Below are positions 18,254 through 26,661 of a stretch of DNA of 64,000 bases, in pieces. Position numbers and translations under genes: made by a program. The number at the start of each line of letters is the position of its first letter. The first letter of the stretch is position 1. Below the pieces are notes generated by a model that saw only the letters and a program-made list of their open reading frames with translations, did not search any database and was not told the DNA's origin. The stretch comes from Planctomycetota bacterium. GTDB taxonomy: Bacteria > Planctomycetota > Phycisphaerae > Phycisphaerales > Phycisphaeraceae. Where the stretch lies: the NCBI GenBank assembly GCA_016350165.1, contig CP066225.1, positions 4,464,001-4,528,000 of the forward strand, given 5' to 3'.

Positions 18254-19477
18254 ATGGCGGTGTACAGCTACAAGGCAAGTCATGGTGGGAGTGGCGTCAT
18301 CGATGGGACGGTGGTTGCGGATAGTGCGCGTGCGGCGAGGGATCAGTTGCGTGAGAAGGGGTTAGTTGTTCAAGAGCTTACGGCTGATCAGAACACGAAA
18401 AAATCAGGGTTAGCGGGTTTATCAATTGGACCACGGATTCGGCCGATTCAGATGGTTGAGTTTGTACGTGAGTTATCGACGCTGTTGGGTGTGGGGACGC
18501 CGCTACTTGAAGCTTTGGATACGATTATCAAGCAGCAGCGGGGTGAGATGAAATCAATGTTGCTTCGGATACGTGAACGTGTTGCAGCGGGGATGTCGCT
18601 ACATGAAGCACTGAAAGAAGCACGAAATACAGGGGGGGGAGGATCGATTGATGGGATTACGGTGAGTATGGTGGCGGTGGGTGAGGATGCGGGGAATCTG
18701 GATGAGGTGCTGGATGAGCTTGCGAGTTATAAGGAGCATTCAGCTGCGCTGAAGAATCGCGTGTTGTCGGCTCTGCTTTATCCATCGCTGGTATTGTGCG
18801 TAGGGGTATTGGTCAGCATCTTTTTGATGACGTATGTGGTGCCGGGGTTGATTGATTCACTGGAAGAAGCAGGGCGTGAGTTGCCAATGATTACGAAAGT
18901 GGTCAAAGCGGTCAGCGATTTTATTTTGTATCAGTGGTGGGTGCTTGTTGGTGGAGCGATGTTAATGATTGGGGGCGGCGTATTGGTGATGCGATCATAT
19001 GTTGGTCGGCATTGGGTACACCGGATGATTCTGAAGGTGCCGATACTGGGTGATCTTGTGCGCAAGCAGACGGTGGTGCAGCTCTCTTTTGTGATTGCGA
19101 CGTTAATGCGTAGTGGCATACCGTTTGAGCAGGCGATTCGTTTGGCAAGAAGCTCAGTTGGCAATATGTTACTGCGTGATGCACTTGAAGAGACTGAAGA
19201 GGCGGTGAGAGAGGGAAGTGAGATTGCAGAAGCTTTGGAGAAGACCGGCGCATTTAGTGCGACTGTTGTGCAGGTTTTTGCATTGGGTCAGCAGAGCGGC
19301 AAGCTTGAAAAGATGCTGACAAGGTTGGGGCGAGACTATGACAGACAGGTGGCGACGACGGCAACGCGTTTTGCGACGGTGCTTGAGCCGATCATGATCG
19401 TGCTGTTGGCGGTGATGATTGGGATGATCGCGTTTGCAACGATCCTGCCGATTCTAGAGATGGGGAATACGCTCTAA
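18254..19477 (+). CDS. gspF: Type II secretion inner-membrane platform protein GspF
   Basis: Polytopic platform protein that couples the GspE ATPase to pseudopilin polymerisation. The 407-residue product has two PilC/GspF repeats (starting MVEFVRELSTLLGVGTPL and VVQLSFVIATLMRSGIPF), each with the conserved Gly-(I/T)-P-L/F turn, and three hydrophobic helices: after ALLYPSLVLCVGVLVSIFLM, at WWVLVGGAMLMIGG, and at the C-terminal IMIVLLAVMIGMIAFATILP. It starts three bases after gspE. Family assignment is secure; the length is normal. Confidence 0.93.
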   Translation: MAVYSYKASHGGSGVIDGTVVADSARAARDQLREKGLVVQELTADQNTKKSGLAGLSIGPRIRPIQMVEFVRELSTLLGVGTPLLEALDTIIKQQRGEMKSMLLRIRERVAAGMSLHEALKEARNTGGGGSIDGITVSMVAVGEDAGNLDEVLDELASYKEHSAALKNRVLSALLYPSLVLCVGVLVSIFLMTYVVPGLIDSLEEAGRELPMITKVVKAVSDFILYQWWVLVGGAMLMIGGGVLVMRSYVGRHWVHRMILKVPILGDLVRKQTVVQLSFVIATLMRSGIPFEQAIRLARSSVGNMLLRDALEETEEAVREGSEIAEALEKTGAFSATVVQVFALGQQSGKLEKMLTRLGRDYDRQVATTATRFATVLEPIMIVLLAVMIGMIAFATILPILEMGNTL

Positions 19478-19496
19478 TCAAGAGATAGGAAGAACG

Positions 19497-19958
19497 ATGT
19501 ATAAAGCGGATAAAACTCAATATGCAAAGTGTAATAATGACTTCTGGGGACAAAGGTTCCGGGGGTTTTCATTGGTGGAGTTGATGGTTGTGCTTGTGAT
19601 TTTGGGTCTATTAGCGGGTGTAGTGACAGTGAGTACGCGGATGTACTTGACGAAAGCCAAGGCGAGTACCGCGCGGCTTGAGATCTCAACGATCAGTGAT
19701 GCTCTTGAGACTTACTACACGCTGTATGATAAGTACCCAAGTAGCGATGAGGGGTTGGAGGTTTTGACTACTGTGCAGGAAGGTGAAGATCAGGCGATTT
19801 TGTTGCAGGAGCCGATTGATCCGTGGGGCAAGCCTTACCAGTACAACTATCCAGGACGTAATGGCGCGTTTGATGTTTATAGTTTGGGTGCAGATGGACG
19901 TGAGGGCGGTGAAGGGTCGAATGCGGATATTGGGAGTTGGGATCTGAAAAGTAAGTAG
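19497..19958 (+). CDS. gspG: Major pseudopilin GspG
   Basis: Main subunit of the type II secretion pseudopilus. The 153-residue product has a rather long prepilin leader of about 23 residues ending in Gly before FSLVELMVVLVILGLLAG, with the conserved Glu at +5 of the mature protein. The GspG-specific C-terminal part is clear: YPSSDEGLEVL, DPWGKPYQYNYPG, and DVYSLGADGREGGEG with the Ca-binding-type loop. An AGGAAG site precedes the ATG. A prepilin peptidase is needed but is not encoded in this window. Confidence 0.92.
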   Translation: MYKADKTQYAKCNNDFWGQRFRGFSLVELMVVLVILGLLAGVVTVSTRMYLTKAKASTARLEISTISDALETYYTLYDKYPSSDEGLEVLTTVQEGEDQAILLQEPIDPWGKPYQYNYPGRNGAFDVYSLGADGREGGEGSNADIGSWDLKSK

Positions 19959-19978
19959 GTATTCAGTCGCGATTGATC

Positions 19979-20563
19979 ATGAGGAGCAATGGCTTGCGCG
20001 ATAGTGGCGTGACAATGATTGAGCTGATGGTGAGCATTGTGATCATTGGCTTGTTGGCGGGGACGGTGACGTTGTCATTGCGCGGCATGAGTCAGCGTTT
20101 TAAGCATGAAGATGCTGTTCAGCGGATAAAGCATATTGATGAACAGGTGCGTTTGCATGCGCGGCTACATGGGACTGAAGGACAGTTGCGTTTTGATTTA
20201 CGTCATGAGCAAAGTACGATTGTTTATGTGCCGGTTGGAGGTGATGCGAAAGAGCGTGAGATTAAAAAACGTGAATGGGAGGTTGCTCAGCCGTTTAGAT
20301 TGGATGAGGTTCGTATAGCAGGTGGGGAGGTGAGCCGCTCACAGATTGCACTACCTGTGAGCAAAGACGGGGTGATGCTGACATATGCAGTAAAGTTGGT
20401 ACGAGAAGGGGATGCTGTGGACGTTAATTCAAATGCAACTACAGAGGAACAAGGGGGGAACTTCCGGGGGCGGGGGTGGCTGGTGTTTGTGGGATTGACA
20501 GGGCAGGTGCTGGAAACAAATAAGCAGGAGGAAGTCGATGCGATTCTTCTTGCAGCAAGATAG
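19979..20563 (+). CDS. gspH: Minor pseudopilin GspH-like
   Basis: Minor pseudopilin of 194 residues. The prepilin leader MRSNGLRDSG is followed by VTMIELMVSIVIIGLLAGTV, with Glu at +5 after the Gly cleavage site. The rest is beta-rich and hydrophilic, with no firm GspH signature, so assignment to H rests on its place between gspG and the GspI-like gene. A TTG six bases upstream is an alternative start. Confidence 0.7.
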   Translation: MRSNGLRDSGVTMIELMVSIVIIGLLAGTVTLSLRGMSQRFKHEDAVQRIKHIDEQVRLHARLHGTEGQLRFDLRHEQSTIVYVPVGGDAKEREIKKREWEVAQPFRLDEVRIAGGEVSRSQIALPVSKDGVMLTYAVKLVREGDAVDVNSNATTEEQGGNFRGRGWLVFVGLTGQVLETNKQEEVDAILLAAR

Positions 20564-20567
20564 ACTA

Positions 20568-21017
20568 ATGAAGCGAAGGGGTTTTACGCTCATTGAGGTG
20601 TTGGCAGCATTAGTATTGCTGAGCATGTTGCTCGTTGGGATTGTATCAGCACGCAGTCAGTACATCCGCCAATCACGTGTGGTTGCAGGCAAACAGAATG
20701 CGATTGTTGCTGTTGATGAACTGTTGAATGCATGGTGGGAGGATGAAAAGCATGTGATTGAAGCAGGGCAGTGGGGGCACCTGATTGATGAAGAGACGGT
20801 GAGGTTGGACTGGCAGATTGAACCTGTTTATCGCGTGGAGGAGGTGCCTGAAGAACTAAAGATGCGCGTTGTACGTTTAAAGGTTGTAGATAAGAATCAG
20901 AATGACGAAGTAGTGCTGTTCGTTGATCTGATCTTAAGTGACTTGTCGGTGCTGCAGCCCCCGGAAGTTGAAGCTGAAAGTTCAGAAGGTAATCAAGGGG
21001 GACGGGATGAAGCATAA
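20568..21017 (+). CDS. gspI: Minor pseudopilin GspI-like
   Basis: Minor pseudopilin of 149 residues with a short basic leader MKRRG before FTLIEVLAALVLLSMLLVGI, a textbook prepilin cleavage and Glu+5 pattern. The downstream VVAGKQNAIVAVDELLNAWW region resembles GspI, where a conserved helix after the stalk contacts GspJ. ATG at 20568 avoids overlap with gspH; an upstream in-frame ATG at 20538 would give an unlikely ten-residue extension. Its end overlaps gspJ by 11 bases. Confidence 0.7.
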   Translation: MKRRGFTLIEVLAALVLLSMLLVGIVSARSQYIRQSRVVAGKQNAIVAVDELLNAWWEDEKHVIEAGQWGHLIDEETVRLDWQIEPVYRVEEVPEELKMRVVRLKVVDKNQNDEVVLFVDLILSDLSVLQPPEVEAESSEGNQGGRDEA

Positions 21018-21555
21018 AATAGCTGGTTTTACAGTGATTGAGTTGTTGGCTGCAATCGCAATCGCGGGGTTGCTGATGGTTGCTGTAATGCAGGTTGTTG
21101 GTACGTTGGGACGCACTGCAAAGTTAGTTGAATCAACAGCTGATACTGGGCAAACCTGGGCGCGTATTTTAACCGACCAGCTTAAACGTGATATGGCACA
21201 TGTTGAGAAGGTTGAGCATAAGCAAGGCGTTTTAAGATTCAAAACGTTGGGTGGTTATGATCCTGATGCTTTGGCGTGGCAGTATATGCCATCTACGATT
21301 ACTTATCGTATGGCAGAGCGTAGTGGTATGAAGGTACTGGTGCGTGAGCAGTCGCTACTTGTTGATGGTGATTCAGGAGAAACATTCAAACAGGTTGTTG
21401 CAGCCGGTGTGGAATCGTGGAAGGTGAAATTGGATGGTGGTAAGAATGAGGAGCAGACTGCAAACGTCAATATTGAGTTGAGAGTGATTGGGTATGAGCA
21501 GCCGCTTGTTGTTGCAGTTGACGTCGCAATGGAGCAGGTGGGGGGTGAAGTATGA
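21007..21555 (+). CDS. gspJ: Minor pseudopilin GspJ-like
   Basis: Minor pseudopilin of 182 residues. Leader MKHKIAG precedes FTVIELLAAIAIAGLLMVAV, again with Glu+5. The middle (TWARILTDQLKRDMAHVEKVE) corresponds to the conserved helix of GspJ, where the polypeptide runs into the beta domain. The ATG at 21007 has a GGGGGAC purine-rich stretch upstream and lies within the end of gspI; a long upstream extension in the same frame lacks a prepilin leader. Its end overlaps gspK by four bases (ATGA). Confidence 0.75.
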   Translation: MKHKIAGFTVIELLAAIAIAGLLMVAVMQVVGTLGRTAKLVESTADTGQTWARILTDQLKRDMAHVEKVEHKQGVLRFKTLGGYDPDALAWQYMPSTITYRMAERSGMKVLVREQSLLVDGDSGETFKQVVAAGVESWKVKLDGGKNEEQTANVNIELRVIGYEQPLVVAVDVAMEQVGGEV

Positions 21556-22529
21556 AGCAGCAGGTGAATCGCCGCGGTTTTGTACTGGTACTTGTGTTGG
21601 TACTGCTAACGATTGCCGGTGTATCGCTTAGTATGATTGCCAGACGATCGCATGCTCAAACCATGAAGGTTGTTGAAACTGAGGATGTATTACAACGCAA
21701 ATGGTTGGAGCGGAGCTGCGAAAAATATGTGCTTCAGCAGGCAGCAGTGATTCTTGATCGCAATTTATTAGTTAGCGATGAAGTAGAATCAGAAGAGGAA
21801 GCCAATCAGAGACTTGATGTAATGCAGCCGATTGCAAGTCAGCACATGGTGATAGATTTAAAGAAGCGTCAACTTCAGATTGTGCTGAGTAACGAAGATG
21901 CAAAAGCTAATGTTAATACATTATTAAGTCTGTATCCACGTGAAAAGGTACAGAAATGGTTGCGTGATGTGATGTCTGACGACCGACATATGATGACAAA
22001 AATCAAGCTGCGTTTGCCGCGTGAGTATCGTGGTTTACGTCATGAGGAGGAAGATCAGTCAGAGCAGGATTCATCGGAAACTACGAATCAGCTTCAGCCG
22101 GTAAGAAGTTATGAGCAGATGTATGATGGGTTTAAACCAGAGTTATTGTTAGAGAGGCAATGGCTAACTTGCTGGTCAGATGGTCTACTTGATTATCGTA
22201 CAGCTAGTAAGCAAGCTCTAAGCGTGATGCTTGAACACGAGCTTGGCATGAACCGTATCGAAAAATTGGTGAGCCTGCGGGAAGAAGAGCCTGAACTTGA
22301 ACTCTCTAGGGTACTAACACAGCTCGATGTGAATCGCTCTCAGCGTGAATATATTGGCAAAGTGATGACAGATCGATCGACCAGTTGCTATGGTATGATG
22401 TTGGGAATATCTGATCGGCGTCGTCAATATGTTACTTGGACTGTAAGTAAGCTTGAGCCGATGGAGAGGGTAGCCTTGGATGGTGAGAGTCAAGATCAGA
22501 AAATTAAACTCAAACGATTTGCTTGGTAG
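21552..22529 (+). CDS. gspK: Minor pseudopilin GspK-like
   Basis: Large minor pseudopilin, 325 residues, expected at the pseudopilus tip. The leader MKQQVNRRG is followed by FVLVLVLVLLTIAGVSLSM; as usual for GspK the +5 Glu is missing, which lets it cap the fibre. The C-terminal part includes a SAM-like helical region (MNRIEKLVSLREEEPELELSRVL) found in GspK proteins. The ATGA overlap with gspJ shows translational coupling. Family call is good from position and the missing Glu. Confidence 0.8.
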   Translation: MKQQVNRRGFVLVLVLVLLTIAGVSLSMIARRSHAQTMKVVETEDVLQRKWLERSCEKYVLQQAAVILDRNLLVSDEVESEEEANQRLDVMQPIASQHMVIDLKKRQLQIVLSNEDAKANVNTLLSLYPREKVQKWLRDVMSDDRHMMTKIKLRLPREYRGLRHEEEDQSEQDSSETTNQLQPVRSYEQMYDGFKPELLLERQWLTCWSDGLLDYRTASKQALSVMLEHELGMNRIEKLVSLREEEPELELSRVLTQLDVNRSQREYIGKVMTDRSTSCYGMMLGISDRRRQYVTWTVSKLEPMERVALDGESQDQKIKLKRFAW

Positions 22530-22544
22530 TGAAGTGAGAATGCA

Positions 22545-23003
22545 ATGAAATTGATGCCACGACAAATTAAACGGGGGTTATACAGCGTAGCCATTTTGTG
22601 CTTGCTTGCTATCAGTATGGTTGTGGCGGGAGGTTTGTTATTACCTTTACAGGAAAGTAGCGGGCAAACGCAAACCAGTAAGAAGGTGAAGCGTCAAGAG
22701 CTTCAGAACAAGCAGGGAGTTACATTAGCGCAGCTAAAAACATTAGGCCAAATAAAGCTGCAAAACCCGTTGTATACACCACAGCCTGCAGTTCGTAAAC
22801 GTCCACCACTGAAGTTGAAGCTGATGGGCACGAGTATGGATGGCGATCAGATGCAGGCCTTTGTGATCAATCAGAAAGGCCAGATGGTGTTCGTTAAAGT
22901 AGGTGACGTTGTTGACGGTGCGACCATTAAAACAATTGATCAGAGCGCAATCGTTGTTGAGATCGATCAAGAGCAGCAAACCTTTAATATGGAATCCAAG
23001 TAA
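22545..23003 (+). CDS. GspC-like inner-membrane protein with HR-type domain
   Basis: 152-residue bitopic protein: a transmembrane helix near residues 12-33 (AILCLLAISMVVAGGLLLPL), a Gln/Lys-rich linker, then a small beta domain (LKLKLMGTSMDGDQMQAFVI...GQMVFVKVGDVVDGATIKTI) that matches the homology-region domain of GspC/PilP, which docks to the secretin. It is shorter than enterobacterial GspC and has no PDZ domain. Position after gspK and before the GspL-like gene supports a role as the inner-to-outer membrane connector. Confidence 0.65.
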   Translation: MKLMPRQIKRGLYSVAILCLLAISMVVAGGLLLPLQESSGQTQTSKKVKRQELQNKQGVTLAQLKTLGQIKLQNPLYTPQPAVRKRPPLKLKLMGTSMDGDQMQAFVINQKGQMVFVKVGDVVDGATIKTIDQSAIVVEIDQEQQTFNMESK

Positions 23004-23005
23004 AG

Positions 23006-24340
23006 ATGGCAAAAGAGAAATTACATGCAATCTTGTTGGGTGACGGGTGTTGTTCGTTGGTTGCTGGTGACAAAGATCGCCTTCGTACAATAGCATTATC
23101 TGCGGAAGTTGATTCGGCTAAACAATATGCTGATATTGCAACGCAGTATGCCATCCATAATCCATTGCTCGCATTACCTTCGGCTTGGTGCTATACCGCG
23201 ACATTTAACTTGGATGATTTAAGTGGTAAGCCGCGATATGAAACGATGCTCTATCAGCTTGAAGAGTATCTGCCGATGGACGCAGAGACGCTGACGGCTT
23301 CATTCGCGGTTGATCAGCATAAACGTACTGCAGTTGGTTGTGCTGTTGAAAGCAAGCCGATTAAACAGGTGGTCGATGATCTTGAATTACAAAGTGTCAT
23401 GATTGGCGGTATTTGCCCTGAAATGATGCTTGCTTATCAAGCTTTGAAAGATCAGAATCAGATCAAGCAAGATCACCAGTTCGTGTTGCTGGAGGATGAA
23501 GGTGATACGATCAGCATACTTCAAATGCATGATGGCAAGATTATTCGCTGGTATCTGTGTGATTCAAAGAGTGTTATAGATCAACTGTGTGAACAGATTC
23601 ATGTAGATAATAAAATAACAGCTGTATTGGCTGTTGGATTGCCTGATGATCTATCTCTTGAACTGAGTAAGCAGGATAAGCTACAGATTGATCGGATCGA
23701 TGTAGGTGTGCAGCAGTTAATCGCCAAAGGGGCAGCGTCGCTTCAGCAATCTGAACGGTTACCGAGTTTTGATCTAAGGCGTGGTGATTTAACGAATCAG
23801 GTTTTTAGTTCGAGATACCGTTTATCATTGGGGTTAGCAGTTGCGTGTGTGTTATTACTGCTACTTAGTGTTGTTGCGATGTTGAACATCCGAGCATATG
23901 AATACGGATTACAAACGGCCGAGACGAGGGCATCGATTGAAGAGCAGTATCAGCAGGCATTCCCGGGTAAATCAGTTCCACTGGGTGTTATTGGGCGGCT
24001 GGAAAGTGAAGTTAAACGCATTAAAGGGATGAGCCAAGCGGGGCAGGCAACACCCGAGCAGCAGTCGGCTATGCAAACGCTGACTCGGATACTTAATCAA
24101 CTACCTAAAGAGATGCGGTATCAGTTGACTGAACTGCAAATAGAGTCAAAACAGATCCGTTTGTATGGTGCTGCACGGTCACATGTTGATGCAAACAAAA
24201 TTGCAAAAGCTTTGGATCGTGTTGCGGGATATACGTTCGAATTACTGCGTACAGAAAACCAAGACAGTCGGTCGGTGGCGTTTAGCATTGCAGGTGTTAA
24301 AACTGATAAACGGCTACCAAATGAAAGGGGGCAGAAATGA
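23006..24340 (+). CDS. GspL/PilM-N-like assembly protein
   Basis: 444-residue protein with a cytoplasmic actin-fold-like domain of about 265 residues (first strands LHAILLGDGCCSLVAGDKD, then YQLEEYLPMDAETLTASF, a typical PilM/GspL segment), one transmembrane helix (LGLAVACVLLLLLSVVAML) and a periplasmic coiled coil followed by a small ferredoxin-like domain. This is the GspL layout: its cytoplasmic part recruits GspE. The sequence is divergent, so the call leans on architecture and place between C-like and M-like genes. It overlaps the next gene by four bases. Confidence 0.65.
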   Translation: MAKEKLHAILLGDGCCSLVAGDKDRLRTIALSAEVDSAKQYADIATQYAIHNPLLALPSAWCYTATFNLDDLSGKPRYETMLYQLEEYLPMDAETLTASFAVDQHKRTAVGCAVESKPIKQVVDDLELQSVMIGGICPEMMLAYQALKDQNQIKQDHQFVLLEDEGDTISILQMHDGKIIRWYLCDSKSVIDQLCEQIHVDNKITAVLAVGLPDDLSLELSKQDKLQIDRIDVGVQQLIAKGAASLQQSERLPSFDLRRGDLTNQVFSSRYRLSLGLAVACVLLLLLSVVAMLNIRAYEYGLQTAETRASIEEQYQQAFPGKSVPLGVIGRLESEVKRIKGMSQAGQATPEQQSAMQTLTRILNQLPKEMRYQLTELQIESKQIRLYGAARSHVDANKIAKALDRVAGYTFELLRTENQDSRSVAFSIAGVKTDKRLPNERGQK

Positions 24341-24864
24341 GTGAACGATCACGAATAATCTTAATTGTCATATGTGTGGTAATGCTGTTTGTTGGTTGTC
24401 TATGGTCAGGCTGGAATCTTTATAACGCGAAGCAGGAAACGCAGCTAGCTCATAAAGATTATCAAAATGCACGCGAGATGATTCAGCAGATCAAAAAATT
24501 ACAAGATCAGCCCAAGTTAGTTGAGGCTGGTGATATGGCGATGAGTGACTTGCGCATACGCCTTGAAAAAGCTGCTCAAAAGGCAAATTTAGATTCACTG
24601 AGTAGCGTTTGGTCTGAGAGTACGCAGCGTGTTAATCAGTCATCTTATCTCATGCAAAGAACGCGTGTAGCAGTTGATGATGCGTCAATGAAACAGATGC
24701 TTGAGTTCCTATGGCACGTCGAAGATAGTAATCCATCACTCACTGTATCTGGTTTAAGATTGTCCGCGAAAGAAGGTCGCAAGCAGCAGCGGGATGAAAG
24801 TTGGAAGAGTGACTTGACGATGACGAATCTGATTTACTCGCCGGATGATGCAAAACAAAAATAA
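24337..24864 (+). CDS. GspM/PilO-like inner-membrane protein
   Basis: 175-residue bitopic protein with a transmembrane helix near residues 6-26 (IILIVICVVMLFVGCLWSGW), a coiled coil (QETQLAHKDYQNAREMIQQI) and a small periplasmic alpha/beta domain with MKQMLEFLWHVEDSNPSLTVSGL, the core of GspM/PilO-type domains. It would pair with the upstream GspL-like protein to complete the inner-membrane platform. ATGA overlap with the preceding gene. Confidence 0.65.
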   Translation: MSERSRIILIVICVVMLFVGCLWSGWNLYNAKQETQLAHKDYQNAREMIQQIKKLQDQPKLVEAGDMAMSDLRIRLEKAAQKANLDSLSSVWSESTQRVNQSSYLMQRTRVAVDDASMKQMLEFLWHVEDSNPSLTVSGLRLSAKEGRKQQRDESWKSDLTMTNLIYSPDDAKQK

Positions 24865-24883
24865 TATAGAGAAAGCAAAATTA

Positions 24884-25474
24884 ATGCGAAAAGCACATAG
24901 ATATATAGCGTTGTTATTGATCACGATTATCTTTACGGGCTGCACGGGGAATCCGAAGCAAGATAAGCAGGTCTATGAATCGCCAGCAGAAGCGAAGGCT
25001 GCCCAGGCAGAGAAGGCTTCAATACTCAATCATGAGGCAGCAATGTACATTGAGCAAAGGCAGTATCAAAAAGCTGAGACGCTGCTCAAAGAAGCTTTAA
25101 CCGAAGATATGACCTACGCGCCAGCTCACAATAACCTTGGGCTTGTGTATTATCATCAGCAGCAATACTACACCGCCGCTTGGGAGTTTGAGTATGCGGT
25201 GAAGTTGATGGATAACGCTTCCGAGCCGCTAAATAATCTGGGGATGGTTTACGAAGCAGTTGGGCAATATGAAAAAGCACATGGGTACTACGAACGTGCT
25301 TATAAAGCTGATCCAAACAACGTACAGATCATCGGCAACTACGCTCGCAATCACGTTCGCCAGGGATTGAGGAACGACCAAGTACGGACTCTGATTGATG
25401 AGATCATCCTTCGTGACAATCGCACCGATTGGATCGAATGGGCTAAAGAACAAAGAGCTGTTATGGGGAAATGA
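24884..25474 (+). CDS. TPR lipoprotein, last gene of the gsp operon
   Basis: 196-residue predicted lipoprotein with lipobox IFTGC after a short hydrophobic signal. It carries about three tetratricopeptide repeats, for example YIEQRQYQKAETLLKEAL, YAPAHNNLGLVYYHQQQYYTA and SEPLNNLGMVYEAVGQYEKA. The fold and place recall PilF/PilW-type pilotins that help secretins reach the outer membrane; a pilotin role for GspD here is inference. ATG at 24884 is chosen because it gives a compact signal peptide; an upstream ATG at 24845 would overlap the previous gene and lengthen the leader. Confidence 0.75.
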   Translation: MRKAHRYIALLLITIIFTGCTGNPKQDKQVYESPAEAKAAQAEKASILNHEAAMYIEQRQYQKAETLLKEALTEDMTYAPAHNNLGLVYYHQQQYYTAAWEFEYAVKLMDNASEPLNNLGMVYEAVGQYEKAHGYYERAYKADPNNVQIIGNYARNHVRQGLRNDQVRTLIDEIILRDNRTDWIEWAKEQRAVMGK

Positions 25475-25521
25475 AGGAATCAATGGGCAACTCGGAAATT
25501 AATAATTTGATCGCACTTAAA

Positions 25522-26661
25522 CTATGTAATTAACGCGGCTTCGATAACTAACCCAGGTCCAAATGCAAGTGCTACCCATGGACGCGGCCTTTTGACGTTT
25601 ATGAGTTTCTTTAGAATAAACAGAAGGGTGGGAGAAGAAATATTACCATATTTTTTGAGAATATTTCTCGAAATATCTCCAGAGTGATCAGGTAATGATA
25701 AAGCCTTTTCGACAGCACGGATAATGCGTGGTCCTCCAGGATGAATCGCCCAGCCTTGTATATCATCAGTCATCAAGCCATGCTTCAAAAGCCAAGGTTT
25801 AATGAATTCAAACAGATTATCTTTAACAAGATTAGGAACAGTTGGGGAAAGGGTCATGAGAAAACCGTTTGCTCCCATGCGCCAAGTCATTGCATTCTCT
25901 GAATCAGGCATCACGGTGGTTTTGAATGACATAATGTTCGGCAAGTTAGTTGTCTTATCTGGACAAGTTGAATTGACTTCAATATCCCCTGTTACTACAG
26001 CTGCGGCCGCACCATCTGAAAAAAGTGAATTTGCAACTATAGCCTGTTCATCCCAGCCATATTGATAATGAAGTGTGCATAACTCCACGCAGCAAACAAG
26101 TACGATCTGAGATGGATCAGCTTGTGTAATTGCACGAGCGGTACGCAAGCCATTTACCGCACCATGGCAACCCATAAAGCCGATCGCAGTACGTTCTGTG
26201 GTGACCTTCATACCAAGTTCATGGATTAGTCGTATGTCCAGCCCGGGCGATGCGAAACCTGTACAAGTTACAATCACTACGTGTGTTACCATCTCGGCAG
26301 TCATGCCCGCTTCTATTAGTGCTTGCCGAGTTGCATCCACAGCAAGGGGTAATGCTTTACGCTCATACATGGCCATTCGTTCGCAAGTCGTAGGGTTGTT
26401 CATTTTCCCATTTTTAGCTGTACTAGCATAGAAGGATCGAAAACCACTTAGTTTAGAAGCAGCACTTATTTCCTCCATCTCAGGATCAGAACTATTAATC
26501 AATACACTTCCACGATTTTCGATTGTAGTTTGTTCGTAAAGACGCTTAATCAAGCGGCGCTGCCGATCATTGGTCGCATTCATTTCTCCTGCAAAAGATG
26601 CGAGAGATTCTTGATGCACATTAGCTAATGTGTCCGTTGTGCCCATGCCTTGGATCAACAT
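25522..26661 (-). CDS. Type III polyketide synthase (chalcone/stilbene synthase family)
   Basis: 379-residue homodimeric-type condensing enzyme that extends an acyl-CoA starter with malonyl-CoA. The catalytic triad is visible: Cys165 in GFMGCHGAVNGLR, His307 in AIHPGGPRI, and Asn340 in KYGNISSPTLLF; the C-terminal AFGPGLVIEAALI closes the thiolase fold. It is the last gene of a three-gene minus-strand operon; its ATG overlaps the stop of the oxidoreductase gene by one base. In such trios the polyketide product (for example an alkylresorcinol or alkylpyrone) is thought to be oxidised and methylated by the two partners. Starter and product cannot be read from sequence alone. Confidence 0.9.
   Translation of the reverse strand: MLIQGMGTTDTLANVHQESLASFAGEMNATNDRQRRLIKRLYEQTTIENRGSVLINSSDPEMEEISAASKLSGFRSFYASTAKNGKMNNPTTCERMAMYERKALPLAVDATRQALIEAGMTAEMVTHVVIVTCTGFASPGLDIRLIHELGMKVTTERTAIGFMGCHGAVNGLRTARAITQADPSQIVLVCCVELCTLHYQYGWDEQAIVANSLFSDGAAAAVVTGDIEVNSTCPDKTTNLPNIMSFKTTVMPDSENAMTWRMGANGFLMTLSPTVPNLVKDNLFEFIKPWLLKHGLMTDDIQGWAIHPGGPRIIRAVEKALSLPDHSGDISRNILKKYGNISSPTLLFILKKLINVKRPRPWVALAFGPGLVIEAALIT

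Noticed and set aside
20590-21015. Minus-strand frame of 141 codons opposite gspI
   Set aside because: Lies entirely antisense to a gene with a textbook prepilin signature and has low-complexity Gln/His/Ser composition.
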